DNA of 64,000 nt, from assembly GCA_965202845.1 (NCBI GenBank), contig OZ241856.1, forward strand, positions 1,798,001-1,862,000. Direction: 5' to 3'. The position numbers and the translations under genes are program-made. Below are positions 1 to 8,715 of the stretch, piece by piece. Below the pieces are notes generated by a model. It was not told the origin of the DNA. It made no database searches and worked only from the letters and a program-made list of their open reading frames with translations. This stretch comes from CBDATA01 sp965202845 (lineage in GTDB: Bacteria; Acidobacteriota; Vicinamibacteria; Marinacidobacterales; Marinacidobacteraceae). Numbering within the stretch: the first letter of the stretch is position 1; each line of letters starts with the position of its first letter.

Positions 1-535
1 GGGCCGCTTCCCGGAGCTCGGCGGCCAGTCCCTCCGCGGTCTGCCCCCGGGTCCCGTAGATGATGTCGAGCGAGATCCAGGGAATCCCGGCCGCCTCCAG
101 CCAGGAGACGGCGGCGCGGACGTCGGCGTGGCGGTGACGCCGCCCCAGAAAGCGCAACCGGTCGTCATGGAGCGCCTGCGCGCCCAGACTCACTCCCGAA
201 ATCCCGGCCCGCTTCCACGCCCGGGCGGCGTCCGGCGTCACGTCCTCCGGGTTCGCCTCCAGGGTCGTCAAGGCGTCGGGGAGAACGTGGACGCGCTCGA
301 CCGCGGCGGCGATCCACTCTCCGAGAAGCGCCGGCGGGGCCAGGGACGGCGTGCCGCCGCCGAAATAGAGGGTGTCCGCCCGCGCCGGAGGGCGCAGCGT
401 CATGTCCTCGAGGAGCGCCGCGCCGAACCGCTCGAAACGGCCGGCGGCGGCTCGGGTCACCGCGAAGTCGCAGTAAGGGCAGATGCGACTGCAGAAGGGG
501 ACGTGCGCGTAGAAACCGGGACGCTCCCGGCTCAT
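1..535 (-). CDS. hemW: HemW-type radical SAM protein, partial at window edge
   Basis: N-terminal 178 codons of a radical SAM protein of the HemW (coproporphyrinogen III oxidase-like, heme chaperone) family; the rest lies before base 1. The start ATG (535-533) leads into YAHVPFCSRICPYCDF, the CxxxCxxC cluster that binds the 4Fe-4S centre and SAM, followed by the YFGGGTPS motif. The ATG overlaps the lepA stop by ATGA, so the two are translationally coupled; a lepA-hemW pair is a known arrangement. HemW proteins are often misnamed HemN; the family is clear, the exact substrate is inferred. Confidence 0.9.
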   Translation of the reverse strand, partial: MSRERPGFYAHVPFCSRICPYCDFAVTRAAAGRFERFGAALLEDMTLRPPARADTLYFGGGTPSLAPPALLGEWIAAAVERVHVLPDALTTLEANPEDVTPDAARAWKRAGISGVSLGAQALHDDRLRFLGRRHRHADVRAAVSWLEAAGIPWISLDIIYGTRGQTAEGLAAELREAA

Positions 536-2364
536 GCGGTGGGACTCGACTTCAGCACTTCCGCGAACGCCGACTGCGGAATCTGGACGTTCCCGACCTG
601 CTTCATGCGCTTCTTGCCTTCCTTCTGGCGTTCCAGGAGCTTCCGCTTCCGGCTCACGTCCCCGCCGTAGCACTTGGCGGTGACGTCCTTGCGGAGCGCC
701 CGGATGTTGGTGCGGGCGATGATCGTCCCCCCGATGGCGCCCTGGATGGCGATCTTGAAGTTGTGCATCGGGATCACTTCGGCGAGCCGTTCGCAGTACC
801 GGAGCGCCCGGGGCCGGGCCTTGTCCACGTGCACCAGCTGCGAGAGCGCGTCCACCCGCTCGCCGTTCACCAGGATGTCCACCTTGGCCAGTTTGGTGGG
901 CCGGTAGTCGAGAAGCTCGTAGTCGTAGCTTCCGTACCCGCGGGAGACGGTCTTCAGCTTGTCGTGGAAGTCGAAGAGCACTTCGGCGAGCGGCAGCTCG
1001 GCGCGCACCTCGATGCGCTGGCTGGAGAGATAGTGCATCCGGGTGGCGCCGGCCCGGCGCTCCCGGAGAAGCTCCATGACCGGGCCGACCGCCCGCTCCG
1101 GAACCAGGATGTCGGCGCGGATCCAGGGCTCCTCGGCGCCCTGGATGCGGGCCGGGTCCGGGTAGAGCGCCGGGTTCTCGATTTCGTGCGTCTCGCCGTC
1201 GCCGGTGGTGATCCGGTAGCGCACGCTCGGCGCCGAGAGCAACAGCGAAAGCCCGTGTTCGCGCTGGAGCCGCTCCTGGACCACGTCCAGGTGCAGCAAG
1301 CCCAGGAATCCGCAGCGGAAGCCGAAGCCGAGCGCGGTGGAGGAATCCCGATCGAAGATCAGCGCCGGATCGTTGAGCGCCAGACGTTCAAGCGCCGCCT
1401 CCAGCTCCCCGTAGTCCTCGGTGGAGATCGGGTAGAGCGAGCTGAACACCACCGGTTTCGCCTCCCGGTAGCCGGGCAGCGCCTCCGGCGCCGGAGCTTC
1501 GGCGTCGGTGATCGTGTCGCCGATGGCGATGTCCCGGATATTCCGAATCCCGCAGATCGCATACCCCACCGCCCCGCAGGCGAGCTCGGGAACCACCTCG
1601 CGGCGGAGCCGGAGGAGGCCGACCTCCTCGACCGCATGGTCCTTCTCCGAATGCATCAGCCGGACCCGGGCGCCGGGGCGCATCGTTCCGTCCACCACCC
1701 GAAGGAGCAGCACCACCCCGCGGTAGGTGTCGTACTGGGCGTCAAAGACGAGCGCCCGCAACGGCGCTTCGGGGTCGCCGCCGGGCGGCGGGAACCGCTG
1801 GACGATGGCGTCGAGCACCTCGTCCACCCCGTCCCCGCGCTTCGCCGAGGCGAGGATCGCGCCGAACGGGTCCAGCCCCAGCTGCTCGTCGATCTCCTCC
1901 CGCACCCGCTCCGGGTCGGCCGCCGGCAGATCGATCTTGTTGATCACCGGCGCCACCGCCAGGTCGTACTCCAGCGCCAGGAAGTAGTTGGCCACCGTCT
2001 GGGCTTCGACCCCCTGGGAGGCGTCCACCAGCAGCAGCGCTCCCTCGCAGGACATGAGCGAGCGCCGGACTTCGTGCGAGAAGTCCACGTGCCCCGGGGT
2101 GTCGATGAGGTTCAGCTGCCAGGTCCGGCCGTCCGCCCCGGTGTGCCGCAGGGTCACGCTGTTGGACTTGATGGTGATCCCGCGCTCCCGCTCAAGGTCC
2201 ATCGAGTCGAGCAGCTGATCCCGGAACTCCCGATCCTGCACCCCGCCGCAGCGCTGGATGAGACGGTCGGCGAGCGTGGACTTCCCGTGATCCACGTGGG
2301 CGATGATGCAGAAGTTGCGCACCCGCTCGCGCGGGAGCGCTTCGGCGGCGGCCGAGGGAGCCAA
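532..2364 (-). CDS. lepA: Elongation factor 4 (LepA)
   Basis: Ribosome-associated translational GTPase EF-4, 610 residues, the normal length. The G1 loop AHVDHGKST is at residues 22-30; DTPGH (G3) and NKID (G4) follow, and the C-terminus carries the LepA signature GNVQIPQSAFAEVL. It is thought to act on stalled or mistranslocated ribosomes and in initiation. The start is TTG at 2364-2362, three bases after the stop of the upstream M28 peptidase gene; the stop overlaps hemW. Expression probably depends on the promoter upstream of the TolB-like gene at 5252. Confidence 0.97.
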   Translation of the reverse strand: MAPSAAAEALPRERVRNFCIIAHVDHGKSTLADRLIQRCGGVQDREFRDQLLDSMDLERERGITIKSNSVTLRHTGADGRTWQLNLIDTPGHVDFSHEVRRSLMSCEGALLLVDASQGVEAQTVANYFLALEYDLAVAPVINKIDLPAADPERVREEIDEQLGLDPFGAILASAKRGDGVDEVLDAIVQRFPPPGGDPEAPLRALVFDAQYDTYRGVVLLLRVVDGTMRPGARVRLMHSEKDHAVEEVGLLRLRREVVPELACGAVGYAICGIRNIRDIAIGDTITDAEAPAPEALPGYREAKPVVFSSLYPISTEDYGELEAALERLALNDPALIFDRDSSTALGFGFRCGFLGLLHLDVVQERLQREHGLSLLLSAPSVRYRITTGDGETHEIENPALYPDPARIQGAEEPWIRADILVPERAVGPVMELLRERRAGATRMHYLSSQRIEVRAELPLAEVLFDFHDKLKTVSRGYGSYDYELLDYRPTKLAKVDILVNGERVDALSQLVHVDKARPRALRYCERLAEVIPMHNFKIAIQGAIGGTIIARTNIRALRKDVTAKCYGGDVSRKRKLLERQKEGKKRMKQVGNVQIPQSAFAEVLKSSPTA

Positions 2365-2367
2365 GTC

Positions 2368-4128
2368 TCAGGGGCGGGCGGCGGGAACCAGGGTGACTTC
2401 AAGCCGCTCGCCGTCCCGAAGCGCCACCACCCGGATCGGCTCGCCGACGCGCGCCGCCTCCAGGGCGTTCATGTAGTCGTAGATGTTCAGCACCGAAACC
2501 TCGCCGAACTGGACGATCACATCCCCCTTGCGGAGTCCGGCTTTCTCGGCCGGGCCGCCGGCCATGACCCCGCCCAGCAGCAGCCCCTCGATCTCGGTGG
2601 CGTATTCGGGGATCGTCCCGGTCCAGGCGCGGAGCGAGACCCGGGACGGCGTCTCGGCGCTTCGCTCCACCCTGATGAACTCCGGAACCGGATCGGCCTC
2701 GGCCGCCCGCCGCGCCGCCAGGGTGGCGAAACGGGCCACCCGGGCCAAGTCCTCGTAGTTGAGCCGGTCGGCGGTGTCGCTGGGCCGGTGGTAGTCCTCG
2801 TGGGTTCCGGTGAAGAGGTTCAGCGTCGGAATCCCGGCGCTGTTGAAGGCGGAGGAATCGGTGGGCAGGTACGGATCCTCGCTGAGCGCCAGGTCGAAGC
2901 CGACCGGCACGTTCGCCCGCTCCACGACTCCCGGCCAGATCGCCGACGAACCCATCGCCTGAACGGTGAGCCGGTTCTCGCGCATCCGCCCCACCATGTC
3001 GAGGTTGAGGTAGGCGGCCACCTGGTCGCTCGCCAGTTCGTCGCGGACGAAGGCGTTGGAACCCAGAAGCCCGGACTCCTCGCCGGACCAGAACGCGACC
3101 AGCGTGGGGCGGTCGAGCGGCTGCCGCGAAACCGCGCGCGCCAGCGCGAGCACAGCCGCCACCCCGGATGCGTTGTCGTCGGCGCCCGGATGCGCTGCCC
3201 CTGGTCCGTGCGGGTTCAGCGAGCCGGCGCCGCCCATCCCCAGATGGTCGTAGTGGGCGCCCACCGCCACCCAGGGGGGCGCGAAGTCGCCGGAGGCGCT
3301 CGGCAGCAGCCCCGCGACGTTCACCCCCCGGGAGCGGTCCCGGCGAAGCCGGACGTCCAGCGTCGCGGCGCCGGGAAGCGGAAAGGACTCCATTTCGCCC
3401 CGGTCCAGCGCGTCCTGGACTTCGGCGACGGTGCGGCCGCTACCGGCGAAGAGCCGCTCCCCGGCGGCGCCGTCCACTGAGACCGCCAGGATCCCCTGGC
3501 CCCCGGGCGCGGCGATGTCGAAGGAGCCGGCCACCAGCTCCCCGGCGTTCTCCGAGCGCGGGCCGGTGAAGATCACCATGCCGACTGCGCCCAGCTCCCG
3601 GGCGACGGCCGCCTTGGCGCGCAGGCTGGCGCCCCGGTTCAGCGCCGCCCGCGCCTCGTCGGAAACGCCATCGGGGAAGTAGCGGAGCGCCAGAACCACC
3701 TTGCCTTCCACTTCGAGGCCGGCGTAGCTGTCGTACTCGATCTCCGCGGTTTCGGGCAGCCGGATCCCGTAGCCGGCAAACACCAGATCGCCCCGCGCCT
3801 CGCCGGATTCCGAGAAGGCGAGCGCCCGCACCTGGTCCGGGCCGAAGCGCTTGTGCCCTCCCGCCGAGAGCGTGGATCCCTCGTCCTCGACCCCGGAGAC
3901 GAACGCGAACGGGACGCCGAATTCGGTCCGGCCGGGAAGCGGCCGGGCGCCGGTGGCCTCCAGCTCGGCGATCAGGTAGCGGCGCGCCACGGCGGCGCCC
4001 TCGCTCCCCACCGCCCGTCCGGCGGTTTCGGGAGCGGTCAGCACCCGTACGTCGTCCCGCGCCTCCTCCGGGGTCTGGGCGACGGCCAGACTGGCGGTCA
4101 GGGAAAGAAGAACGCAGAATCGAAACAT
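2368..4128 (-). CDS. Secreted M28 metallopeptidase with PA and PDZ domains
   Basis: 586-residue exported zinc aminopeptidase-like protein. A signal peptide ending near AVAQ (residue 18) is followed by a protease-associated region (about 120-230), the M28 catalytic domain (about 265-470) with GAHYDHLG near 290, the metal-bridging PGADDNASG near 316 and WSGEESGLLGS near 347, then a C-terminal PDZ domain (about 500-580, GGPAEKAGLRKGDVIV). It probably trims peptides in the periplasm or outside the cell. ATG at 4128 lies five bases after the stop of a TolB-like propeller gene; the two domain types are often fused in one protein in related bacteria. Confidence 0.9.
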   Translation of the reverse strand: MFRFCVLLSLTASLAVAQTPEEARDDVRVLTAPETAGRAVGSEGAAVARRYLIAELEATGARPLPGRTEFGVPFAFVSGVEDEGSTLSAGGHKRFGPDQVRALAFSESGEARGDLVFAGYGIRLPETAEIEYDSYAGLEVEGKVVLALRYFPDGVSDEARAALNRGASLRAKAAVARELGAVGMVIFTGPRSENAGELVAGSFDIAAPGGQGILAVSVDGAAGERLFAGSGRTVAEVQDALDRGEMESFPLPGAATLDVRLRRDRSRGVNVAGLLPSASGDFAPPWVAVGAHYDHLGMGGAGSLNPHGPGAAHPGADDNASGVAAVLALARAVSRQPLDRPTLVAFWSGEESGLLGSNAFVRDELASDQVAAYLNLDMVGRMRENRLTVQAMGSSAIWPGVVERANVPVGFDLALSEDPYLPTDSSAFNSAGIPTLNLFTGTHEDYHRPSDTADRLNYEDLARVARFATLAARRAAEADPVPEFIRVERSAETPSRVSLRAWTGTIPEYATEIEGLLLGGVMAGGPAEKAGLRKGDVIVQFGEVSVLNIYDYMNALEAARVGEPIRVVALRDGERLEVTLVPAARP

Positions 4129-4133
4129 GGAAA

Positions 4134-5252
4134 TTACTCGCGCGGCGGCGCCTGGTCCAGGGCGGCGAGCGCCGCTTGGTGATTCCAGTCGGCCAGGTAG
4201 ATCTGCCCGCCGTCGCCGCCGCCGTGCCGGGTGGAGGTCCAGGCGAGGCGCCGGCCGTCCGGCAGCGGAACCGGCAGCCCGTCAAACCCGTCGGTGGTCG
4301 TCACCCGCACCGGTGTCTTCGTTCCGGCGACATCCACCAGGAAGACCTCGAAGTTGGAAAAGCCGAGCTTGTTGGATGCGAACAGGATGTAGGCGCCGGA
4401 CGGGTGGACGTAGGGCGCCCAGCTCATCGCGCCGAAGTCGGTGAGCTGGCGCTGGTCGCTCCCGTCGGCGGCCATGCTCCAGATGTCGGCGATCAGGCCG
4501 TCCTCCGAGAAGCGCCGCCAGACGACGCGTGAGCCGTCGGGGAAGTAGAAGGGGCCGCCGTCGTAGCCGGGGGTTCGGGTGAGCCGCTCCTCGCCGCTCC
4601 CGTCGGCCCGCATCCGGTAGATCTCGCCAAAGTACGAGGGGTCGATCTCCGCAAGGCGGGTCTCCCGCTCCGAAAGCCCGGGCGCGAACTGCGCCCGCAT
4701 GGAGGTGAACACGATCCAGGCGCCGTCGGGGGAATAGCTGGCCTCGGCGTCGTAGCCCCGGGCGTCGGTGAGCCGGCGCAGCTCGCCGCCCCCCCGCGGC
4801 TCGACGAAAATGTCCATAGCCGGGTCGTAGTCCCACGCATAGCGCCGCTCCCGACCGCTCTCCCGGAACTCGATCTCCTCGCGCTGGAGCGCCTCCGAGC
4901 GCGGGTCCAGGTGAGTGGAGCTGAACAGGATGTCCCCGGTCGCGCCGTTGATGAACGCGCAGGTGGTCTTCCCCGTCCCCGGCGAGACCCGCCGCAGGTC
5001 CCCGGTCTCCAGCGAGAGCAGGTAGATCTGGTAGAACGGGTTGCCCGGTTCCCGTTCGGACTGGAACACCATCCGGGTTCCGTCCGGCGAGAAGTACCCC
5101 TCCCCGGCGCGCCGTCCCTCCACCGTGAGCCGCCGGATGCGGTCCAGGAAGCGCGATTCGTCCTCGGCGGCGCCCGCGGACAGCCCGGGTCCAAGAAGGG
5201 CGGGGAGTACGAAAAAAAAGCGGCGGAAAACCCGCCGCGACGACTGGAGCAC
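4134..5252 (-). CDS. Secreted TolB-like beta-propeller protein
   Basis: 372 residues with an N-terminal signal peptide and repeated PD40/WD40-like strands: YFSPDGTRMVFQS, SYSPDGAWIVFTS, YFPDGSRVVWRR and VHPSGAYILFAS. The fold is a TolB-type beta-propeller with no visible catalytic site; it probably binds a partner or peptides and may act with the M28 peptidase just downstream. The start is GTG at 5252. A GC-rich hairpin followed by eight T residues lies within codons 5-14 (separate entry). A TAGAAT -10-like hexamer sits at 5291-5286; I see no good -35 box and no clear Shine-Dalgarno. Confidence 0.82.
   Translation of the reverse strand: MLQSSRRVFRRFFFVLPALLGPGLSAGAAEDESRFLDRIRRLTVEGRRAGEGYFSPDGTRMVFQSEREPGNPFYQIYLLSLETGDLRRVSPGTGKTTCAFINGATGDILFSSTHLDPRSEALQREEIEFRESGRERRYAWDYDPAMDIFVEPRGGGELRRLTDARGYDAEASYSPDGAWIVFTSMRAQFAPGLSERETRLAEIDPSYFGEIYRMRADGSGEERLTRTPGYDGGPFYFPDGSRVVWRRFSEDGLIADIWSMAADGSDQRQLTDFGAMSWAPYVHPSGAYILFASNKLGFSNFEVFLVDVAGTKTPVRVTTTDGFDGLPVPLPDGRRLAWTSTRHGGGDGGQIYLADWNHQAALAALDQAPPRE
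5212..5238 (-). terminator. Terminator-like hairpin inside a coding region
   Basis: On the minus strand, GCGGCGG (5238-5232) pairs with CCGCCGC (5226-5220) around a five-base loop, followed directly by eight T (5219-5212). This is a textbook intrinsic terminator, but it lies in codons 5-14 of the TolB-like gene, in its signal-peptide region. It could act as an attenuator or polarity switch for the operon to hemW, or be a by-product of Arg/Phe codon choice. Confidence 0.6.
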
Positions 5253-5317
5253 GAGAGGGGGCGAAGACGCTTGGACCGGCGAAGGATTCTACTACGGCGT
5301 AGCATTACCCGCCCCAT

Positions 5318-6346
5318 ATGGAACTCGCCGAGGGAAAGGCGCCGCCCGCCGTCCTGCGCGGGATACTCGAGCGGCTGGAGATTGCCGACGATCCGGAAGT
5401 CCTCATCGGTCCGGGGATCGGCGAGGACGCCGCCGTGGCGCGGAGCGAAGGGATGTCCCGGCTGGTGCTCGCCGCCGACCCGATCACCTTCCCGACGCCG
5501 CGCCCCGGCTGGCATTCGGTGATCGTCAACGCCAACGACGTGGCGGCCACCGGCGGCGAGCCGCGCTGGTATCTGTCACAAATCCTGGCGCCTCCCGGAA
5601 CCCCGGAGAAGACGCTGACCGGAATCGCCGCCGGAATCGCCGAAGGCTGCCGGGAAGTGGGAGCGGTTCCGGTCGGCGGACACACCGAGATCACCTCGGC
5701 GGTAGCCCGGCCGGTGGTCGCCGGCGCGATGGTGGGCTCGGCCGCCGCCGAGCGGATCAAGGCCAGCGGCGGCGCGGAACCCGGCGATCTGCTGGTGCTG
5801 ACGCGGGGGATCGCCATTGAAGCCACCGCCGTCTTGGCCCAGGCGCGCCGCGAGGAGATGGTCCGGGAGTTCGACGCCGGGTTCGCCGACCGGTGCGCGC
5901 GGTTCGTGGAGGATCCGGGGATATGCATCCTGGAGGAGGCGCGGATCGCCGCCGGCATTCCCGAAGTGCGCGCGATGCACGACGTGACCGAAGGCGGGGC
6001 GGCGACCGCAATCCGCGAGATGGCTGAGGCGGCGGGCGTCGGCTGCGTGGTCGCCGAAACCGAAATCCCGCGCTACCTCGAATCGAAGCAGCTCGCCGGC
6101 CATTTCGGGCTGGACATCCTGGGGATGCTGGGGTCCGGGGCGCTGCTGATCGCTTGCACCGAAGACGGAGCGGACCCGCTGCTCGGCAAGCTGGAGGAAG
6201 CGGACATCCCGGCCCAGGTGATCGGGCGCTTCACCCGGGCGGAGCAGGGACTCACGCTGGCGCGGGGCGCGGCGCGAAGCGAGATGCCGATCTTCGAGGC
6301 GGACGAACTGACGCGCCTCGAACTCCCACCGGAGGAACCGCGATGA
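5318..6346 (+). CDS. HypE/ThiL-like AIR synthase-superfamily protein
   Basis: 342-residue ATP-binding protein of the PurM/HypE/ThiL/SelD superfamily. Visible motifs are GPGIGEDAAV near the N-terminus, IVNANDVAATGGEP (phosphate/Mg2+ binding), VGGHTEI, and MHDVTEGGAATAI in the second domain. It lacks the C-terminal Cys end of true HypE and the N-terminal Cys/Sec of SelD. It most resembles stand-alone HypE-like proteins of unknown substrate. No other hydrogenase or thiamine gene is nearby. ATG at 5318 is divergent from the TolB-like gene; the stop overlaps the next gene by ATGA. Confidence 0.75.
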   Translation: MELAEGKAPPAVLRGILERLEIADDPEVLIGPGIGEDAAVARSEGMSRLVLAADPITFPTPRPGWHSVIVNANDVAATGGEPRWYLSQILAPPGTPEKTLTGIAAGIAEGCREVGAVPVGGHTEITSAVARPVVAGAMVGSAAAERIKASGGAEPGDLLVLTRGIAIEATAVLAQARREEMVREFDAGFADRCARFVEDPGICILEEARIAAGIPEVRAMHDVTEGGAATAIREMAEAAGVGCVVAETEIPRYLESKQLAGHFGLDILGMLGSGALLIACTEDGADPLLGKLEEADIPAQVIGRFTRAEQGLTLARGAARSEMPIFEADELTRLELPPEEPR

Positions 6347-6795
6347 CGCGCCGCGCAAGCCTGCACCTGTTCGCCCTCCTGCTGCTCGCGGCGGGCGGCA
6401 ATCCGGGCTGCAATCCGGGCGCCGCCACCCCCACCTTTCCGACCCCGAACGTCCGGGTCGGATTCGGCGACCCGTTCGTGCTGCGGGTGGGCGACCTGGG
6501 GCTGGTGGCGGGAACCGGCTCGTACCTGTACCTGAGCGTGCTCTCGCTGGGACTCGACTCCCGGTGCCCGGAGGGGGCGACGTGCGCCGAACCCGGCTTC
6601 CTCGACGTCTCGCTCGAAGTCGAGACCGCCGAGACCCGGACGACGGTGCGGATGCAGGCGCCGCCCCAGGGCGAGGCGACGCGGACGTTCGGGGACTTCG
6701 AGATCCGGATCCTCCGGGTGGCCCCCGAAGGGAGCGCGGAGCGGATTCCGACCGTCGACTACCGGTTGCTGCTTTCGGTCACGCTCAAGGAGTGA
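6343..6795 (+). CDS. Small exported protein, possible lipoprotein
   Basis: 150 residues. The ATG overlaps the stop of the HypE-like gene (ATGA), so the pair is co-translated. A hydrophobic leader (LFALLLLAAGG) runs into a Cys within NPGC, a poor lipobox. The rest is predicted beta-rich, ending YRLLLSVTLKE. A Cys pair around SRCPEGATCAEP may form a disulfide. I do not recognise a family. The 3' end overlaps the convergent NHL-repeat gene by 11 bases. Confidence 0.7.
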   Translation: MTRRASLHLFALLLLAAGGNPGCNPGAATPTFPTPNVRVGFGDPFVLRVGDLGLVAGTGSYLYLSVLSLGLDSRCPEGATCAEPGFLDVSLEVETAETRTTVRMQAPPQGEATRTFGDFEIRILRVAPEGSAERIPTVDYRLLLSVTLKE

Positions 6796-7879
6796 CCCGG
6801 GAGAATTTCCGCACCATCCGCTGCCGGACCTCGCCGCCGTAGACCGCGCCGCCGGCGTCCACCGCGACCCCTTCCGGGCCGCTGGTCACCGGCTCGGCGC
6901 CCGGTTCGAGATCGGAGACATCGTCCGGCAGGTAGTACTGGATGCCGCCGTCCAGGGCGCTGCCGATCCGGATGCCGCGTCCGAACCCCGGGTTCGCCTC
7001 CGAAGTGGATTCCGAATCCGCCACGTAGATCGTGTCCTGAGCGTCGATGAAGATGCCGCTGGGCCGCCCGAACTGGAGCCACTCCTCGATGAAATTGCCG
7101 TCCTGATCGAGAATCTGGATCCGGTTGTTGGCCCGGTCCGCCACGAAGAGGCGCCCCTGGGAATCCATCGCCAGGGCGTGCGGATCGCGGAACTGGCCTG
7201 GCCCGGTACCGGTCTCCCCGAAGCTGGTCAGAAAGGCGCCGTCCGCCGAGAACTTGACGATCCGGTTGTTGCCGCCGGCGTTGTGGCCGTCAGCGACGAA
7301 GATGGTTCCGTCGGGGGCCACCAGCACGTCGGAGGGCATGGCGAACTGGCCGTCGCCGTCGCCCGCCACGCCGGGTTCCCCGAGCCGCATCAGCACCTCG
7401 CCCTCCGGGCTGAACTTGACGACCTGGTGGCCGAGTCCTTCCGGAACCTCCTCCGGATCGACGAAGCCGGTCGCGTCGGCGATCCAGAGATTCCCCTCGT
7501 GGTCGACGAACATCCCGTGCGGCCAGGCGATGATTCCGGCGCCGAAGCTCCGGATCGGCTCGCCGTCAGGGCTGAACAGGACGATCATGTCCACGTTCGG
7601 CCGGTCGCCGCAGAAGTTGGCGCCGCAGCGCTCCGCCGTCCACAGGTTGCCGTCGGCGGACGGGTAGATGGCGCTGATCGCGCCCCATCCGCGCTCGCCG
7701 GGCAGGTCGCCCCACATCGGTTCGGCGGCGTATGGGTTCGGGAAGTCGTCGTTGGGCGAGACCGCAGCGACGGCCTCGACCGTCTCCATGTCCTCCATGT
7801 CCGCCGACGAATCGCCGCAGGAGGGCAGGAACGAAAGCGCCGCGGCCAGGGCGGCGGGCAGAAGCAGGCGAACGCGCAT
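6785..7879 (-). CDS. NHL-repeat lipoprotein
   Basis: 364 residues. A lipoprotein signal (FLPSC, Cys near residue 21) is followed by a propeller built from NHL repeats such as IVKFSADGAFLTSFG, RLFVADRANNRIQILD and IYVADSESTS. NHL propellers bind ligands or partners; some are peptidyl-glycine lyase-like, but I see no specific catalytic signature. The ATG is at 7879. The gene is alone on its strand between the HypE-like operon and the toxin-antitoxin pair. Confidence 0.85.
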   Translation of the reverse strand: MRVRLLLPAALAAALSFLPSCGDSSADMEDMETVEAVAAVSPNDDFPNPYAAEPMWGDLPGERGWGAISAIYPSADGNLWTAERCGANFCGDRPNVDMIVLFSPDGEPIRSFGAGIIAWPHGMFVDHEGNLWIADATGFVDPEEVPEGLGHQVVKFSPEGEVLMRLGEPGVAGDGDGQFAMPSDVLVAPDGTIFVADGHNAGGNNRIVKFSADGAFLTSFGETGTGPGQFRDPHALAMDSQGRLFVADRANNRIQILDQDGNFIEEWLQFGRPSGIFIDAQDTIYVADSESTSEANPGFGRGIRIGSALDGGIQYYLPDDVSDLEPGAEPVTSGPEGVAVDAGGAVYGGEVRQRMVRKFSRVTP

Positions 7880-7980
7880 GGGGGGAAATCCTCCGGGAGA
7901 TGAACTCGGGGATTCTACGGCGTCAGCCCGCGCCGGGGCGCCCCGCCTCTCGTTCAGCCGAGTCGCACCTCATCCGATGG

Positions 7981-8436
7981 TCACGCATCGGGCGCCTTTC
8001 GGAGGAGCCACTCGCGGAACTCGGCCGGCGCCAGAATCGGAATGACGAATGGTTCGTCAAGCTCCAGCAGGGCGGCGTCGCCGGTGACCAACACGTCAGC
8101 TCGACCGTTGAGCGCCAACTCCAGGAACGGCAGGTCAGCGGGGTCGCGGCACGCCGGTACTGCGGGCGGTGGACCGGTTATCCCAACGGTTTCGCAAAAC
8201 GGCAGGTAAAGATCAAGCAGATCATGCTGCTCGGCGCCACTGAGTGTGAACTTCGGATAGGCGAGGACCCGAACCAGCTCGGCTATGGTCTCGCGGCTCA
8301 CCATCGGCGCCACCACCCCGGAGAACCAAGCGTCACGCAGCCAAGCCAGCCTTCCCTTCTGGAAGAGAAGCGCGGACACCAACACATTGGCGTCCAAAAC
8401 CGCTCGAACCGGTGTCAGCCACGCGACCGGGCCCAC
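7981..8436 (-). CDS. PIN-domain toxin (VapC-like ribonuclease)
   Basis: 151 residues of the PIN_3-type putative toxin family. Acidic active-site residues are visible: the Asp in AVLDANVLVSALL, Glu in SRETIAELV, Asp in CRDPADLPFLELA and the terminal LVTGDAALLEL. It should be an Mg2+-dependent ribonuclease held in check by the upstream AbrB-type antitoxin, which it overlaps by 22 bases. The start is GTG at 8436. The family is well supported; toxicity and target are inferred. Confidence 0.85.
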   Translation of the reverse strand: MGPVAWLTPVRAVLDANVLVSALLFQKGRLAWLRDAWFSGVVAPMVSRETIAELVRVLAYPKFTLSGAEQHDLLDLYLPFCETVGITGPPPAVPACRDPADLPFLELALNGRADVLVTGDAALLELDEPFVIPILAPAEFREWLLRKAPDA

Positions 8437-8639
8437 GCGACGGCGTCCTTTACATCTTTTTCGGAAATGCCAAGCTGGGCAAGCTTCGCACGAACGCCGT
8501 CAGCGCGATTGACCCGCACCGGCGTCAGCACGATGCGGCCGTTCTCCGTCGTCACGTCGAAATACTCCGTAGTCTCCACTGCAGTGATCGCCGCCTTGGG
8601 CAGGGTCAGCTGGTTCTTTGAGGTCAATTTGGCAAGCAT
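8415..8639 (-). CDS. AbrB/MazE-type antitoxin
   Basis: 74 residues. The N-terminal SpoVT/AbrB swapped-hairpin motif (KLTSKNQLTLPKAAI) binds DNA; the helical C-terminus (VRAKLAQLGISEKDVKDAVAWARS) probably grips the PIN toxin. It precedes and overlaps the toxin gene, the usual order for type II modules. A perfect inverted repeat 20 bases upstream is the likely autoregulatory operator. Confidence 0.88.
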   Translation of the reverse strand: MLAKLTSKNQLTLPKAAITAVETTEYFDVTTENGRIVLTPVRVNRADGVRAKLAQLGISEKDVKDAVAWARSRG

Positions 8640-8659
8640 GGGTCTTCTTCAAAATCAGA

Positions 8660-8695
8660 GTAAGGATACCTTACTTCATTGTTTCCATTTGTCAA
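8660..8695 (-). promoter_or_regulatory. Toxin-antitoxin promoter and operator
   Basis: A TTGACA -35 hexamer reads on the minus strand at 8695-8690. The -10 region is overlapped by the perfect inverted repeat GTAAGG-3 nt-CCTTAC (8660-8674), just upstream of the antitoxin ATG at 8639. AbrB/MazE-type antitoxins bind such palindromes, so repression of the module by its own product is likely. The stretch is also more AT-rich than its surroundings. Confidence 0.7.
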
Positions 8696-8715
8696 CCCCC
8701 TGGACGAAAAGCGGG

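Noticed and set aside
763..3480. A 905-codon plus-strand frame opposite lepA and the M28 gene
   Set aside because: Shadow of lepA and the peptidase; no domain.
5318..6346. SelD (selenophosphate synthetase), which would have supported the Sec gene
   Set aside because: Same superfamily, but the N-terminal Cys/Sec-Gly-Cys-Lys motif is missing.
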